From Avena insularis (taxonomy: Eukaryota > Streptophyta > Magnoliopsida > Poales > Poaceae), in assembly GCA_023614405.1 (NCBI GenBank), contig CM042684.1:468977650-469041649 (forward strand): a stretch of DNA of 64,000 nt, in the 5' to 3' direction. The notes under the pieces are model-generated. The model saw only the letters and a list, made by a program, of their open reading frames with translations, was not told where the DNA came from and ran no database searches. Made by a program: the position numbers and the translations under genes. This document shows, piece after piece, positions 12,240-23,393 of the stretch (the stretch's first letter is position 1; every line of letters begins with the position of its first letter).

Positions 12240-12771
12240 CTCTTTTCTTGGCCCAGCCGGAGGTCACTACAACCAACCCAGGTCGTTTTGTTTCCCCTCC
12301 AACCAAATGGCCAGCCCAACCACCACATCGACATGAGCTTCTTCCCTATCCCCTTCTTCCGTAAAGGGAGCGACCGAGCCGCGCCGCGCCGCTGCACTTT
12401 ACTCCGACCGAGCAGAGCGACCGCAACAACCGCAGCCATCACGTCGCGCCCGCGTCTTCTTAATCCCCGCGGCAGCGCCGTACCTTGAAACCCTAGGTCG
12501 CCCTCCCTTTTCCCCTCTGTTTTTACCCCTCCGCCGCTGCCATGGCCGCCAGGGTGTGCCGTTTCCTGCCGTCGATCCAGTAGCCGCCCGAGACCGTGGA
12601 GTAGCGGAGAAGCTGCACCATCGTCTCCCTCGTCGAACGCGCCACAGAGGGAGGAGCCGGACCAGCCCAGGACTGCTTCCCGTTGGCAACTTCGTCCGTG
12701 CCGGGCACCTCGCCGCAGTAGCGCCGCCCCCGACCTCCTCCGGCATCACCGTCGTCGCCAAGCGGCTCATG
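12240..12771 (+). other. GC-rich leader-exon-like segment in solo LTR
   Basis: A GC-rich, exon-like block ends at CTCATG followed by the donor-like GTGAGC at 12772. It stands out from the AT-rich sequence after it. No single long reading frame is convincing. It may be the first exon of transcripts started within the LTR. Confidence 0.35.
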
Positions 12772-14176
12772 GTGAGCTCCTCTCCTGATTCCCTGTCTTG
12801 CCTGTCCTAGACCGACCCAGCTCGCCGTCACCTGCGTCTGTCCGCCGCCGCGCGCGTATGTGATCCTGTAGAGTTTTGCCAGGTTTTCTTCAGTTCGACA
12901 GTCTTCAGTTAGCAGCTGCTGCCTCTTGGTCGTTTCTCGAGCCATGCCTGCATATCTCCGTTGTACCTTTTTCCTCTAACACAATTAGCAGAGCATCCCG
13001 GTGACATTGGGTTCCCTTCCGCGTCGCCGCGTCAGTCTGAGTGTCTCCACCATGGCTGTCTGAATTCAGAGATTGACCTGCTACTTGTTTTTGCGATGCT
13101 GCTAGTGCTGCTTGCCCACGACCGTGTATGGTCCACACGCACAAAAGCCCTCCGCATACGCACTGCACAACACGACCATCCAACTTTGCAGCTAGCTAGT
13201 GCGGCACTAAAATTTGATTCAGCTGCTTTATTGTGTGTTAACTCGTCTGGTAAATTCAGTATATATTACAACCTATCCAAGGCCGCAATACACGCACGGG
13301 GCCACACGATCGTTTTCAGTTAGCTGGTTATACTTCCAATCATTTTTTTGATCTAGCTGCTTGTCGTCTTGCTACATTCAAGTAACGGTGCCTTCAATCC
13401 TTTTCAACAGAGTTAGTCAGTGTAGTACCTGTTCGTCAGACTAGGCCAGATAACAGATAACAGATTTTTAGCATGTAGCCTCTGTCTTTATAAGTGTATT
13501 TGCAGAAAACCCATTAATTTTCTAATGTTAATAACTTTCAAAATACAACTAAAAGTCATGATATCTAGACCGAAAGTTAACAAATTTGTTCAAATATTTT
13601 TAATATAAATTTGTTTGTTCTTTTTGGATAATCTTAAATAGGCAAACAGCTAACCATTTTGCCTTCTATATTAAATGCCTTTATTAATGACTTTTATTTT
13701 GCTATTTTCAATTATTGCATTAAATATATGTTTTGAGGTCAGAAAAATGTCAGGATTAATAATATACCATCCAAAATAATGTTTGACTAATTTCAATTTT
13801 TCGAGATGATTAAATTTGCAATAAATGCCTTTTCTCAATTAATTAATAACTTTATTTCTATAACTCCAAATTTGACAAATAAGATGTCTAAATCGATTAG
13901 CGCGACGAGCCCGTTATGTTTATGCATTCCATGATATGAATTGAAGCATGCATCATGTAAATATTAATTATACAGCAATGTTTATGGGAGCAAAACATGA
14001 CTAAAGCCTATAAAATGCTTTATTCTTGTACCCCACACCTCACCCATGCCATGCTATGCTATGCCATGTAAATTGTGCATCATCATCATGGCATGCTTGG
14101 TTGCTTGTCGTATTTTATTCATATGCTTGCGCACTTTATTTATATTGGCCCTTGTCTGTTTGGTTCTTTTCGAATA

Positions 14177-14252
14177 GACGCCGAGCAGGGGAATTATCAG
14201 GAATCCCAGGAGTACTACCCAGATCCATCTCTCGCTTCAACTGAGCTTCCAG
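14177..14252 (+). other. Acidic exon-like segment 1 in solo LTR
   Basis: After TTTTCGAATAG (acceptor-like) the frame reads DAEQGNYQESQEYYPDPS, then a donor-like CAG/GCAAGC. The tyrosine- and acid-rich composition resembles the segments at 15451 and in the LTR ending at 19964. Confidence 0.35.
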
Positions 14253-15450
14253 GCAAGCACTACCACATGCTTGTATACATATAGTACCTATTGCCTTTAT
14301 CTTATTCTTGCATCATTGAGTCGCGCATGCATTAAATTGAATCCCAAGTACTGTATAGCCTTTACTTTTAAACCCCACCGAAGCTTGTTCCTCCATCCTA
14401 TGAGCCATTACTATAGGAGTTGTTTGAGCCATGCGAGTCGTAGAACAACATGTGTAGGGTATGTGAGTGTCTGATGGATAACGAGGTATCTAAACAACTT
14501 AACCTGAGTAGTAATGGGATAACTAATGAAAGAGGCACCGGTGGGCAATATCTGTCATTTGGTTCTTCATGCCCACTTGTGTCCCGTAGGATCCCGAGTA
14601 CTTGATTCCTGTTCCTTGACTATTCGCACTATTCATATCCGGGAGGCCTTATGGACCCCCCTGAGCCAGAGCTTGATTCATTTCTATTTCTTGGGGCCAC
14701 AAACTAGTTTGGGGCTTTATTACTATCCTGTACTTATGCCATGCTTTACTGCTTTATTTACGATTGTGCGTGGAGCACCTGTACTGTTTTGGATGCGGAG
14801 TGTTTTCACGGTATTGACAAGCCCAATCACATTTTCGGGTTCCTAGTCGTTTACAGCCATTGACGCAAACCTTGGGTCCGTCTCGGAGTCGGCCAACTTC
14901 GTCGCGGGTAGCTTAATGGGGTGGCCCCCTGAAATATTTTATGAATCCTGTGATCGCTTTGTCGTGAATGCCTCGTTAGGTTTTGAGTTGGTTTTTCCGA
15001 GGTTGATTGAGTGTGTGTTGCTATTTGTGCACCCCTGCAGGGTAAATCTTTCTGAAAGCCGTGTCCGCGGTTATGGACGACTTGGAGCACAGTTTCTCGA
15101 TCATAGACAAGCATAACCAAAGTACCGTCTTTAATTTGACTAAATATCTGACTAGTAAATAGTGCAATATTTATGGAATGAGTAATAAAACTGCCAACAA
15201 ATGGGTTGTTCGTCCGCTTTCTCGTTGGTAAGCGAGAAGGAGGATGAATCTGTTACTTTATACTGTTATAACCGTTGTTTCTAATTAACGGACATCCGCC
15301 TATCATTGGTTAGGCGGATGGTTAGCGAGTATCTATAGACTTGTTAGTTATTATCTTTGTCAGAATTGCCACCCAGGTTATGTCCCCTTTAGAGGCATAA
15401 AGACTTGCTGAGTACCCCTAGGGTCTCACACGATAAATTGTTTGATTCAG

Positions 15451-15524
15451 ATGAACAAGTGTATTCGCAAGATGGATACTGGGTGGAGGAGATAGATGAT
15501 GTTGGCAACGATCACTTGGTGTAG
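15451..15524 (+). other. Acidic exon-like segment 2 in solo LTR
   Basis: After TTGTTTGATTCAG the frame reads YSQDGYWVEEIDDVGNDH and stops at 15522-15524 (TAG). It occupies the same relative place, close to the LTR 3' end, as the DYEEDYPE segment at 19664. Confidence 0.35.
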
Positions 15525-15978
15525 AGATTCCGGGGATGGGGATCCGTGAGATCTGTGGGCGGGATGTGCTTACTTATGTGGCATCTTATGCCAATTTGCT
15601 TCTGGTCCGTACTCGGATCTTGTTTCCCGCTTCCGCTTGATACTCTGTTGATTGATGTATGAGGAGCTATCCTACACTATTATCTCTATCTAGGATATTT
15701 GGATCTTGCCGTATAGCATTGCAATATTTCTATTTCTTTTAGATGGTATGGTTCTGAGAACTGTTGTAAGGTAGCTTGCATACATACTCACTTGTGTATG
15801 TATTTGATCTTTTCGCCTGTTGCCTACGCCGCTCGCTCTTGTCCTGATATTCTTGAAAGTGGTTAGCGGTAGGCCCTACATACACGTAGTGGCCCCTGCC
15901 CTCAGACCATTACTTTAACCACTTTTGGTTCATCCAGGCTTGAACTTAGAGCGCAGGGTCCGAGGTTGTTACAGAAAA

Positions 15979-16806
15979 AAGCACCATATTCCCATGGTAA
16001 ATAAGAAGATTGCTGAGATGCTCGTTGTCTGCTTGCCTTGTCATTTTGATATGGGGATTCTTCCGTATCATCGGGCAAGGGGTACCTGCACATGTTCTCT
16101 ATGATACACATGTACTTACGATGACAAGAACTTACCGGTGACTAAACTTGAGTAGCATGAGGAGCGACCCTCGTATACAAGGGACATGAGATTTCTAACT
16201 TATACTTCGTCAAGCATGTACACCATAGTTTGTTCACTTTAACCATAATCACTTCAATATGCTTATGATAGGGACAATGAGAGCTGAAAGCTATAAGTAC
16301 CATAATTTTTGGAAGCTCTTTATGAAACTTAAATCCCTACTTCCTTCTATGAAGACCTTTCTTCCACTTATATATTGAGTCTCCACCTTCTATCTTTATG
16401 CACCTACTTTGAGAGCATAGTGGCCTTTGTTAGTTCTATGTGCATTGTCCCAAGACTTGTTGATTGATGCATAACCTTGATATTGCTTGATTTAAACTAT
16501 TTGTATCTAGTCACTCTTATGAACTTTGAAGGTGTCCTATGCATTTATATTTGCTACTCTATGAGGGACAAGCTGAATGCCATTATGCTATGTTTTCTTT
16601 ATGTGAAACAAACAAACGTCTTGCAAAGCATTGTTATTTATGGATCTTTGTTTGTGCCTTTTCATGTAGCATCATAGTTTCTTTGTCTTATTTCTAGAAC
16701 TTTGTCTTTTATGTTATGATTGAAGTACTATGATCCCAGCTTTGAATGTTTTACAAATACTTTGATCAAGTCTTTGATGGTGCATGTCACCTCAAATTTT
16801 TTTCTT
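15979..16806 (+). other. 3' untranslated region of copy A, second part
   Basis: Host sequence resumes after the solo LTR. It is AT-rich, with no gene, and ends in CACCTCAAATTTTTTT, which I take to be just upstream of where the polypurine tract and 3' LTR should lie. Confidence 0.5.
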
Positions 16807-17324
16807 AGAGCGCCACCCAAAGATGGTCATCGTCGGTCGACCATGGACCGTTCAGCCCGGAGCTCCCCTCTCTCTCACCATGTCCAGGACGATCGTCGCA
16901 CCCTACCGCCTCTCCCTGTCCACCCCTCGACGATACGATAGCCAGCCGTGGACTCCGACACTAATACCACCGTGTTCGCGACATGCCGAAAGCACGCCAG
17001 TAAGGCCATACCGACAGACGTGCACACGCCGCGCCTTGACCGCAGCCCGCACGCGCCGCATCGCCATGACCCCAGGAACCGCCCGGACATGCCCGTTCAC
17101 CGCCGCTTGACCCGCAGCCATCGTGAGCCGCGTCGAACGCCGCTTCTGCCGCGTAGAGCACGAGCCATGCCCGACCAAATGCCACTGCCCCTAGCAGCGC
17201 CTTTACGCCATAGATGATCGCCAGCAGACCACGCACCGTCCGCCTACCTCCGCCCCGGCAATAGCTGCCTGTACCATCGGCTCCTACGAGCCGTGCCCAC
17301 GCCGCTCGGTCTCACCGTCGAGCC

Positions 17325-17331
17325 TATAAAA
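17325..17331 (+). promoter_or_regulatory. TATA box of the second large LTR
   Basis: GCCTATAAAAGGAGG is followed by a C/T-rich leader, a typical plant LTR promoter layout. It sets the orientation as plus. Confidence 0.6.
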
Positions 17332-18489
17332 GGAGGCCTCCCCTAGCCTCATTTCTCACACCACTCAATTCCCCTCTCACCACTGAGCCTTCCCCACTTC
17401 TCCCCAGAGCCAATCGAGCCCTTAGTCACCAGAATTCCACCGGAGCTGGCCGCAGCAGAGGAGAAGAGGCGCCGCTGATTGCGATCGCCTCAGAGCCGCC
17501 ATCATGCGAGAACCGCTTGCCGCCCACCAGTTCGATCGCCCCCATCACCACGTCTAGCTGGAGCCCTAGTAAGCCCCCGTAGACCCCCATCGTGCCGTGT
17601 TAGGGTTTGATCTTGCCGGAGCTGTTCATCGGAAAACGATGAACCACGGCTGTCGGATTCTGTTCTAATCGCACGACTAATATCACCCCGTACCGCTTCA
17701 TTAGGATCAGCCGCTGACATGCGGGACCAGCCTATCCGTCGCCCTCTGCGCCGCGGAGCGCCACTGGGCCGGCCCGTTAGTATTCCCGCGCTAGCCCACA
17801 AATTCAAATAGATGTTTTTCTATTTAGATTTCAACTAGATTCTGTCCACTTGTTTAAAAATCTTTTTAAAGAGATCCACTTAACCAAAATGCATGATTCA
17901 AATTTTGCTAGAAAGATAATTAAAATCTCTATCCAGGCCCGTTGGATTTAAATCAATTGGAGTTACAGATCACATATAGAAAAACAACAAGACAGAGACT
18001 TTTCTACATTCAAACATTTTTCAAAAATCAACCATAATAGCTTTTGAGTTGTTTCCAACTCTCGAAAATCACATTTAATAATATCTATCTGAATATGTAA
18101 TAATATTTAGGTTTGCATGCAGTGACTTTGGACTAGTACCAAAATAATGCTATATAGGCATTTCTAGTCACTTTAAATCATTTAAATGATAAACTTAAAC
18201 TTATTGAAATATGATCAAATATTTAAATCACATTCCCATGTATTAGAATATGTGATGATGACATGTATCCATATGATCCCATATTTTAATTGGAGAATAT
18301 TAAATCTTAATTCGTTTTAATGAGTAGGAATTACTTTTCTCAAATAAAATAAATGAAACTAGTTCTTTAAATCTTGTGATGATTGTGATGATACTAGATC
18401 CTCAAGTGTGTGCCTTAGTGTGCTAAATAGATTAGTTAAGTATTGTTTGGTGATTGTGTATCCCGTATGTATTTATAGACGATAGTACC

Positions 18490-18588
18490 GACCAAGTCTA
18501 CGTGGAGGAGGAGTTCTACCCCGAAGAAGACGAGGAGAATTTCAACCACTGCACCAATCAAGACACGCTATTATTGGCAAGCTAATAC
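18490..18588 (+). other. Acidic exon-like segment in second LTR (first)
   Basis: After GTATTTATAG (acceptor-like, AG at 18477-18478) the frame reads DQVYVEEEFYPEEDEENF and runs to a stop near 18586. It is strikingly acidic in an AT-rich surrounding. Confidence 0.35.
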
Positions 18589-19663
18589 TTGCACGCCATC
18601 ACTAGATGCAAGTTAATCTAAGCAAGATGCATTAGGCATGCTTTGGTTATACCTTTTGATTTATACCCATCCCAAGTTTTACTTACAATTTTTACTTTTG
18701 CTTTACCAAACTCTCTTTACTTCTAGTAATGCTTTTTGAGATTTTTAGAAAGTAGTATAGATAGCATAAAGAGTATAAAACTTGGCCTATACTAGATGTC
18801 ATTCTATGGCATGAGCTTGAGATTAGCATCCCACCTTAGTTAACACTCTTAACTTAGTGGTTAGTGCTAAACCAAAAACTCGATCACTCTAGATAGGAAT
18901 ACTTGGTGAAAATGCTTATGAAAACCTTGGAATGACGAGTCATTCTATTGAGATGTTTTGACATGTGTTGAGAAACACAAATGGTTTATGATGGTGAAAA
19001 TGTTGAGGCATGAGCCTTAGCCCCTTATAAAAACTGATGGTTGGGTTCGGATGCGATACCATTCCAATTTTACCGTACAACCACAATACCTGAATTGGGT
19101 AAGGCTTAGCCGAAAGTTTATATGCATTAGTTTGGGTTCCCCTCATGGAAGAGGTTTGAGCTGAGGCTACCTCTTGTTGTTGTCCACCTATGTAGTGCCC
19201 AGGATGGCAGATGACCATGGCTAGGAGGCCAAGCTCATAGGAGAGGTGCTTATACTAGAGTGTGTAAAGGAAAGGTTATGATTGATTATCCACATACTAA
19301 GTATGATAATTCAGGGTTATCCCTGATTGTCAAACTATTCGAATAGCCGCGTCCACGGTCATGGACAGTTGGAGTGGTCATACTGTTCCATCGTCAGATA
19401 TTTTTTAAAATAACTTGTGAAATGAATTGTGACATGACTTGACCACAACAGGGTTGTGACTATGAAAACTAAGTTCTCACTTAGGTGATCTAGAACTTTA
19501 TTTTTATCTTTCTTTGTTTCTGAAGTCAGCTTAGGTTTCAAACTTAACTTTGCAAATAAACTTAGAACTTAGCACTCCTACTAGAACTATCTTACTTGTT
19601 AGTGATAGTTTGCGAGTACTTAAAGAGTACTCATGGCTTTGTCCCTGGCTATTCCCGTGGCCA

Positions 19664-19717
19664 GACTATGAGGAGGACTATCCGGAAAAAGGACAACAGG
19701 ACGGCTACGACAACTAG
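19664..19717 (+). other. Acidic exon-like segment in second LTR (second)
   Basis: After CCCGTGGCCA the frame reads DYEEDYPEKGQQDGYDN and stops at 19715-19717. It lies 250 bases from the LTR end, like segment 2 of the solo LTR. Confidence 0.35.
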
Positions 19718-19964
19718 GATCATCTCCCATCGTCAGCATTGCTTGTGACACTGAAGATGGAGCCCACCGCTACGCTTATTATTCCGCTACTTGTTTGTAC
19801 TAAGACCGGATCATGAGATCCTTTATTTGTGTAAGACCTTATTATGGTTTGTAATGGATGATGTACTGTGATATCCAATCTGTTATGTCTCGCAAAAATG
19901 GTAATCCTGGGATTGCGATGTATGTCATAACAGGCATCTAGAATTAAAAATCCGGGTGTTGACA

Positions 19965-20397
19965 CTTGGTCCATTTATGTTGTTTAATGCCAATGTGACT
20001 TGAGATGCCGATTTCAAAGCTTTCTTGAGAAGTAATGGTATCCAAATAAGATGCATGGTGAACTTCATGGATATATGGTCAAAACGTATATCATGGAGCC
20101 ACTTCATCGATGGAGGGGGTACTCGATGGTACGATGATATCCACGTGCACATTATGACATCATTAAATTGCATAAAAACATCCATCGCATGGTGTATTGC
20201 ACCACATCGTATCAACCATTAATGTAATAGCATTCCTATTTAATCATAAGAATATTGATAGAACATGACAGTAATTTACAAAAGAAGCCATCGTGCATGT
20301 TTTAGGCCAAGAAAAAAAGGAGTTGAGCTTGTCATTGCTAGGTTCATACTAGCATACACAATGTATATATTTTTTGCATTCAGCTGGAAATGAAGTG
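19965..20397. other. Unassigned AT-rich sequence
   Basis: About 430 bases between the second large LTR and an LTR-like fragment. Short ORFs on both strands overlap each other and show no family signature. I see no gene here. Confidence 0.3.
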
Positions 20398-22600
20398 ACC
20401 CGACCGGGTAGGGGTCTAAATCTCTATGCTCTTTAGTGCTAGTCCCTGGATCGACTCGCTAGCACACATAGTTCAGGATGTAATATCACGAAACAAAGTC
20501 ATATTTCTATTACATCGAATGATCTAGAACTTTAGTCACATACAAGTTGCATAGCAGAAAGGTTAGCTCCTCATAAACAAATATCACCAGCAGAAGACTA
20601 GTAACTATAAAGAGCTCATTTACGAGCCATAGGTGATAACATGTCAAGTGGAGACTCACGACCCTAGTTCACACCTCACTTGTCATCAGAGTATCCGGCA
20701 ACATGAAAAGTTGCAGCGACAAATCGTCAATACTTTGAATGTATTGACAAGTTCACCATTTATGGTGGACACAAATCTCCACCTATATTATACGTGCATA
20801 TTTGTCTAGGTGGGGTTTGGCTAAATTTTGCATAAAGCAATGGTTTTATCCTATCATTTGATAAACATAGTTTTCATCTAATTAAGTGGTGCCACTGGTT
20901 GATAGCAGTGATTCTGGGTACCACCGATAGAAACCGGTGAACCCTCCTACCCTTGTACACCCTTCAAGTTTTAATTAAAGAAACTGGAATGATGAGATTC
21001 TCGGTATGCTCCAGAGACAAGTTGCTCATAGTTGTCTATAATCACGAACATGGCTAAGTATTTAGATTTGACACTCTCGATAGGTTTGTACACTTTTCCC
21101 ACAAGATCCAATCAACCCTCGCACTCGTACCACCCAAATGTGACATGGCCAGGAGAAGACCGAGACAAAACCTTTCAGAAGTAGTCCCTCGATCCCCTAA
21201 CGGACCCATACAACCTACACCCTCTACATCAGCTGGTTACATCGGGCCGGGTTTCCACAACATACTTAGTCAGGACAGAGCCATTTGACAAGTGGTCATA
21301 TATGGAAGCTTCTAAAACACTGGGAACCTCCAGTCTTTTTAAGCATGGGTGCTTTCCACGTATGCACATAAGATAGGAAGAAAACCATTGATAGGGTTCC
21401 AAATGAATGGTCCCTAGTGATATCGGGGTGTGACTGTTGATAGAGGCTCATAAAATGATTCCTGATTGGCACTCCACCTCAAACTATCAATTCCATTCAT
21501 CCAAGGTAGTTCATTAAGTTAAGTTATTTTTCAACCTTTGAAAAAGACACTTTCAGTATCACAAAATTGTTGCGAAATTATTCACGGAACTACTGCTAGG
21601 CTGAGCATTCAACTCCTACGTTGTATTCTACTCATCAGTCAGGGAATCATACGGCTAATCTAATTGGGTTGCATAGCATAGCATAATACTATATAAGACT
21701 AAACATGCATACTAAGAAAACACTAAGTGCACATGAAAAATTCTGGGACATTTATTTAGTGAACTTGTTTCTTATTGAAGTTGTCGGATTCACTCTCTTC
21801 ACAAGGCAACGATTACTCTCTGGTCAATCTACACGTTTCACAAACATTGCAACAAATAAACAAACCAAGCAGGCAGACTAATCAAGGAAATACAAAGGGA
21901 AGTAAGCAAGGACTGAAAGGTTTTTTTTAGTTTGCAAATGTTTTATTAAGCCAAGAATTGGTTCACAAAATACATTATTAGTCTTAGATTGCAAATATTT
22001 ACTTTCATATGGTTGCTTTTGACCATATAGTTCTTATAGTAGCACTAGGTCATATGCACCTACTTTGTTGCACATGTTTGGAAAATAGTTTCATTTAGTC
22101 CTATTGGACAAATAAATCAATTATGAACATTTTGCAAAAAGGTTTCATTTTAAAATAATTTTCTTTAATTTACTAATGTCCAAAATAACATTTGAAAGGG
22201 GTATAGCTTCATAATTTAATAATACTATTGTAAACCTTTATGAAAATTTCACCATCTGGTCCTATTGGATAGAGGACTAAAATATGAGCATTTAAAAAAA
22301 ACCCAAAATCATTTTAGAATTAAAGATATGTCCATAATGTCTAAATGGAAATTATGTAATATTGTTCAATTTAATATGTACAAATTTGAAATATAATAAT
22401 GGGGTTTTGTAGTACTATTCACAAGGATTCCAGAAAGGTATTATTTTCAAAATTTGGATTTACATAATATTTACCATGATTTAAATACTCTAGATTAGAG
22501 TTTAAAATTTTAAAATAATTTGCATCGGCAAAATTCCAATTTTACTTCATAAATGTGTTGTTCACATTTTTCTGAATCCATTCATATATTGTATGCATTT
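20398..22600 (-). repeat. Probable LTR fragment, minus orientation
   Basis: Starting at TGACCCGACCGGG the sequence shows phrases that I associate with Triticeae gypsy LTRs read in reverse: a run around 20460-20640 ending AGCTCATTTACGAGCCATAGG, then 21110-21300 with CCCTCGATCCCCTAACGGAC and GGGCCGGGTTTCCACA. The rest, to about 22600, is AT-rich and has no ORF of note. Boundaries, family and whether it is one piece are uncertain. Confidence 0.38.
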
Positions 22601-23302
22601 TTCTGATAACCGGAAGTGGCGGTGGCGACCAAAGCCGTGGAGGAAGGCTGGCGTCCGGAGGTATTGCCGGGAAAGGTGTAGAGGTCTCCATCACTATTGC
22701 AACAAAGAATCGCACGAAGGATCTTCATGTCCTTCATTGAGAAATCAAAGGCGTAAAACTCAATGGACAGAGAGAGCACCCTGCACGAGTTGAGAAAGTG
22801 TTGTCGAGGTATATAGCCTTAGTCGCCTTGTTCGTGGAGAAGAGATTGTGGGCCGCGACCCAAAGCTGACATGTGGTCTGGTCGCCGGCGATGATCATGT
22901 TAGCGATGTCCTCGTGTGACGTGGTGGATGTTTAGCGTTGTTTAGTTTGTCGTGCGCCACACTATGTCAGTGGGGCGGCAAGGATGGCGACGTCGACGTG
23001 GCTAACATAGCTGGTGTGGCCAAGGGAGACACGCTTGTAGATGCACCACTTGGTGTAGTTACTGGTGTAGAAGAGAGCACAATCGGACCGACATGGCGAG
23101 GAGAACCGCCATGAGGGATGGCGATGGGGGCAAGGGCAATGGCTGAGTTGCTGATGATGGTGGTCGACGAGCCATCGGAGAGGGTCGGGAGCATCATCGG
23201 GGCAGCAGAAGAGGGGTGTGGCGATTGGGGTTTGGCGGCATAGGCGACACTACGGTTTAACTGGCCATGGCGCTAGGGTGGGATCGAGGGACGCTGATAC
23301 CA
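22580..23302 (-). pseudogene. gag remnant of a minus-strand Ty1/copia element
   Basis: Read on the minus strand from the primer-binding site (complement of CGCTGATACCA at 23292-23302, that is TGGTATCAGCG), the sequence gives a proline/serine-rich N-terminus and then WVAAHNLFSTNKATKAIYLD. This corresponds to the conserved gag core of plant copia elements, in which a tryptophan helix is followed by an N-x-x-R/K-A segment. Frames are broken by several stops (for example after the initial MALAS). It is truncated near 22580, so no pol is present. The LTR of the same element lies to its right. Confidence 0.55.
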
Positions 23303-23393
23303 TGTAGAAGGGTTAACCGTATTTTTGGGAGGAAGCCACACAGTAAAACCGTGGGGTTCCGATATATATTTATAGGGCTCAAGGACAATTAGG

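Larger units (their letters stand above)
10881..15973 (+). repeat. Large solo LTR (gypsy type) with 5-bp target duplication
   Basis: It starts TGTAGCATCCC and ends GGTTGTTACA and is flanked by the direct repeat gaaaa at 10876-10880 and 15974-15978. No primer-binding site, coding domain or second LTR is found, so this is a solo LTR left by recombination between two LTRs. Its 5093 bases are long for an LTR. Inside are a GC-rich segment (about 12240-12800), an AT-rich intron-like stretch (13400-14000) and two short acidic reading frames after splice-acceptor-like sequence (see separate entries). The flanking purine run makes the duplication somewhat less decisive, but copy A resumes logically on the right. 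Confidence 0.7.
5934..16806 (+). mobile_element. Sabrina/Athila-like gypsy element, copy A (3' end missing)
   Basis: The element has a 5' LTR (5934-7348), a TGGCGCCGTTGCCGGGGA primer-binding site, one unusual ORF ending in protease-type sequence, and a long 3' untranslated region interrupted by a solo LTR at 10881-15973. Host sequence resumes at 15979 and runs to about 16806, where it stops inside a T-rich stretch next to another LTR. No polypurine tract or 3' LTR of this copy is visible, so its right end is deleted or displaced. It entered the chromovirus LTR at 5933/5934. It carries no reverse transcriptase, RNase H or integrase and must have depended on proteins from other elements. Confidence 0.72.
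16807..19964 (+). repeat. Second large gypsy-type LTR, 5' boundary unclear
   Basis: The right end is sharp: ATCCGGGTGTTGACA at 19964, the inverted form of the common TGTCAACACCCGG LTR start. A TATA box at 17325, a GC-rich leader, a donor-like GTAAGC at 17569, a long AT-rich stretch and acidic exon-like segments follow in the same order as in the solo LTR. The phrase GTCCACGGTCATGGACAG also parallels GTCCGCGGTTATGGACGA of that LTR, so the two are distantly related. I could not find TG at the left end. The five bases after the right end (cttgg) nearly match cttag at 16808-16812, which may be a decayed target duplication. The arginine-rich ORFs between 16850 and 17240 are GC-rich shadows. Confidence 0.55.

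Noticed and set aside
12399..13183. Overlapping 90-140 codon frames on the minus strand
   Set aside because: GC-rich leader sequence of the solo LTR. Low-complexity Arg/Ala/Gly content and no start or domain support.
16784..17236. Several arginine-rich frames on both strands
   Set aside because: They arise from GC-rich LTR sequence upstream of a TATA box; the frames overlap in all directions and no family is recognisable.
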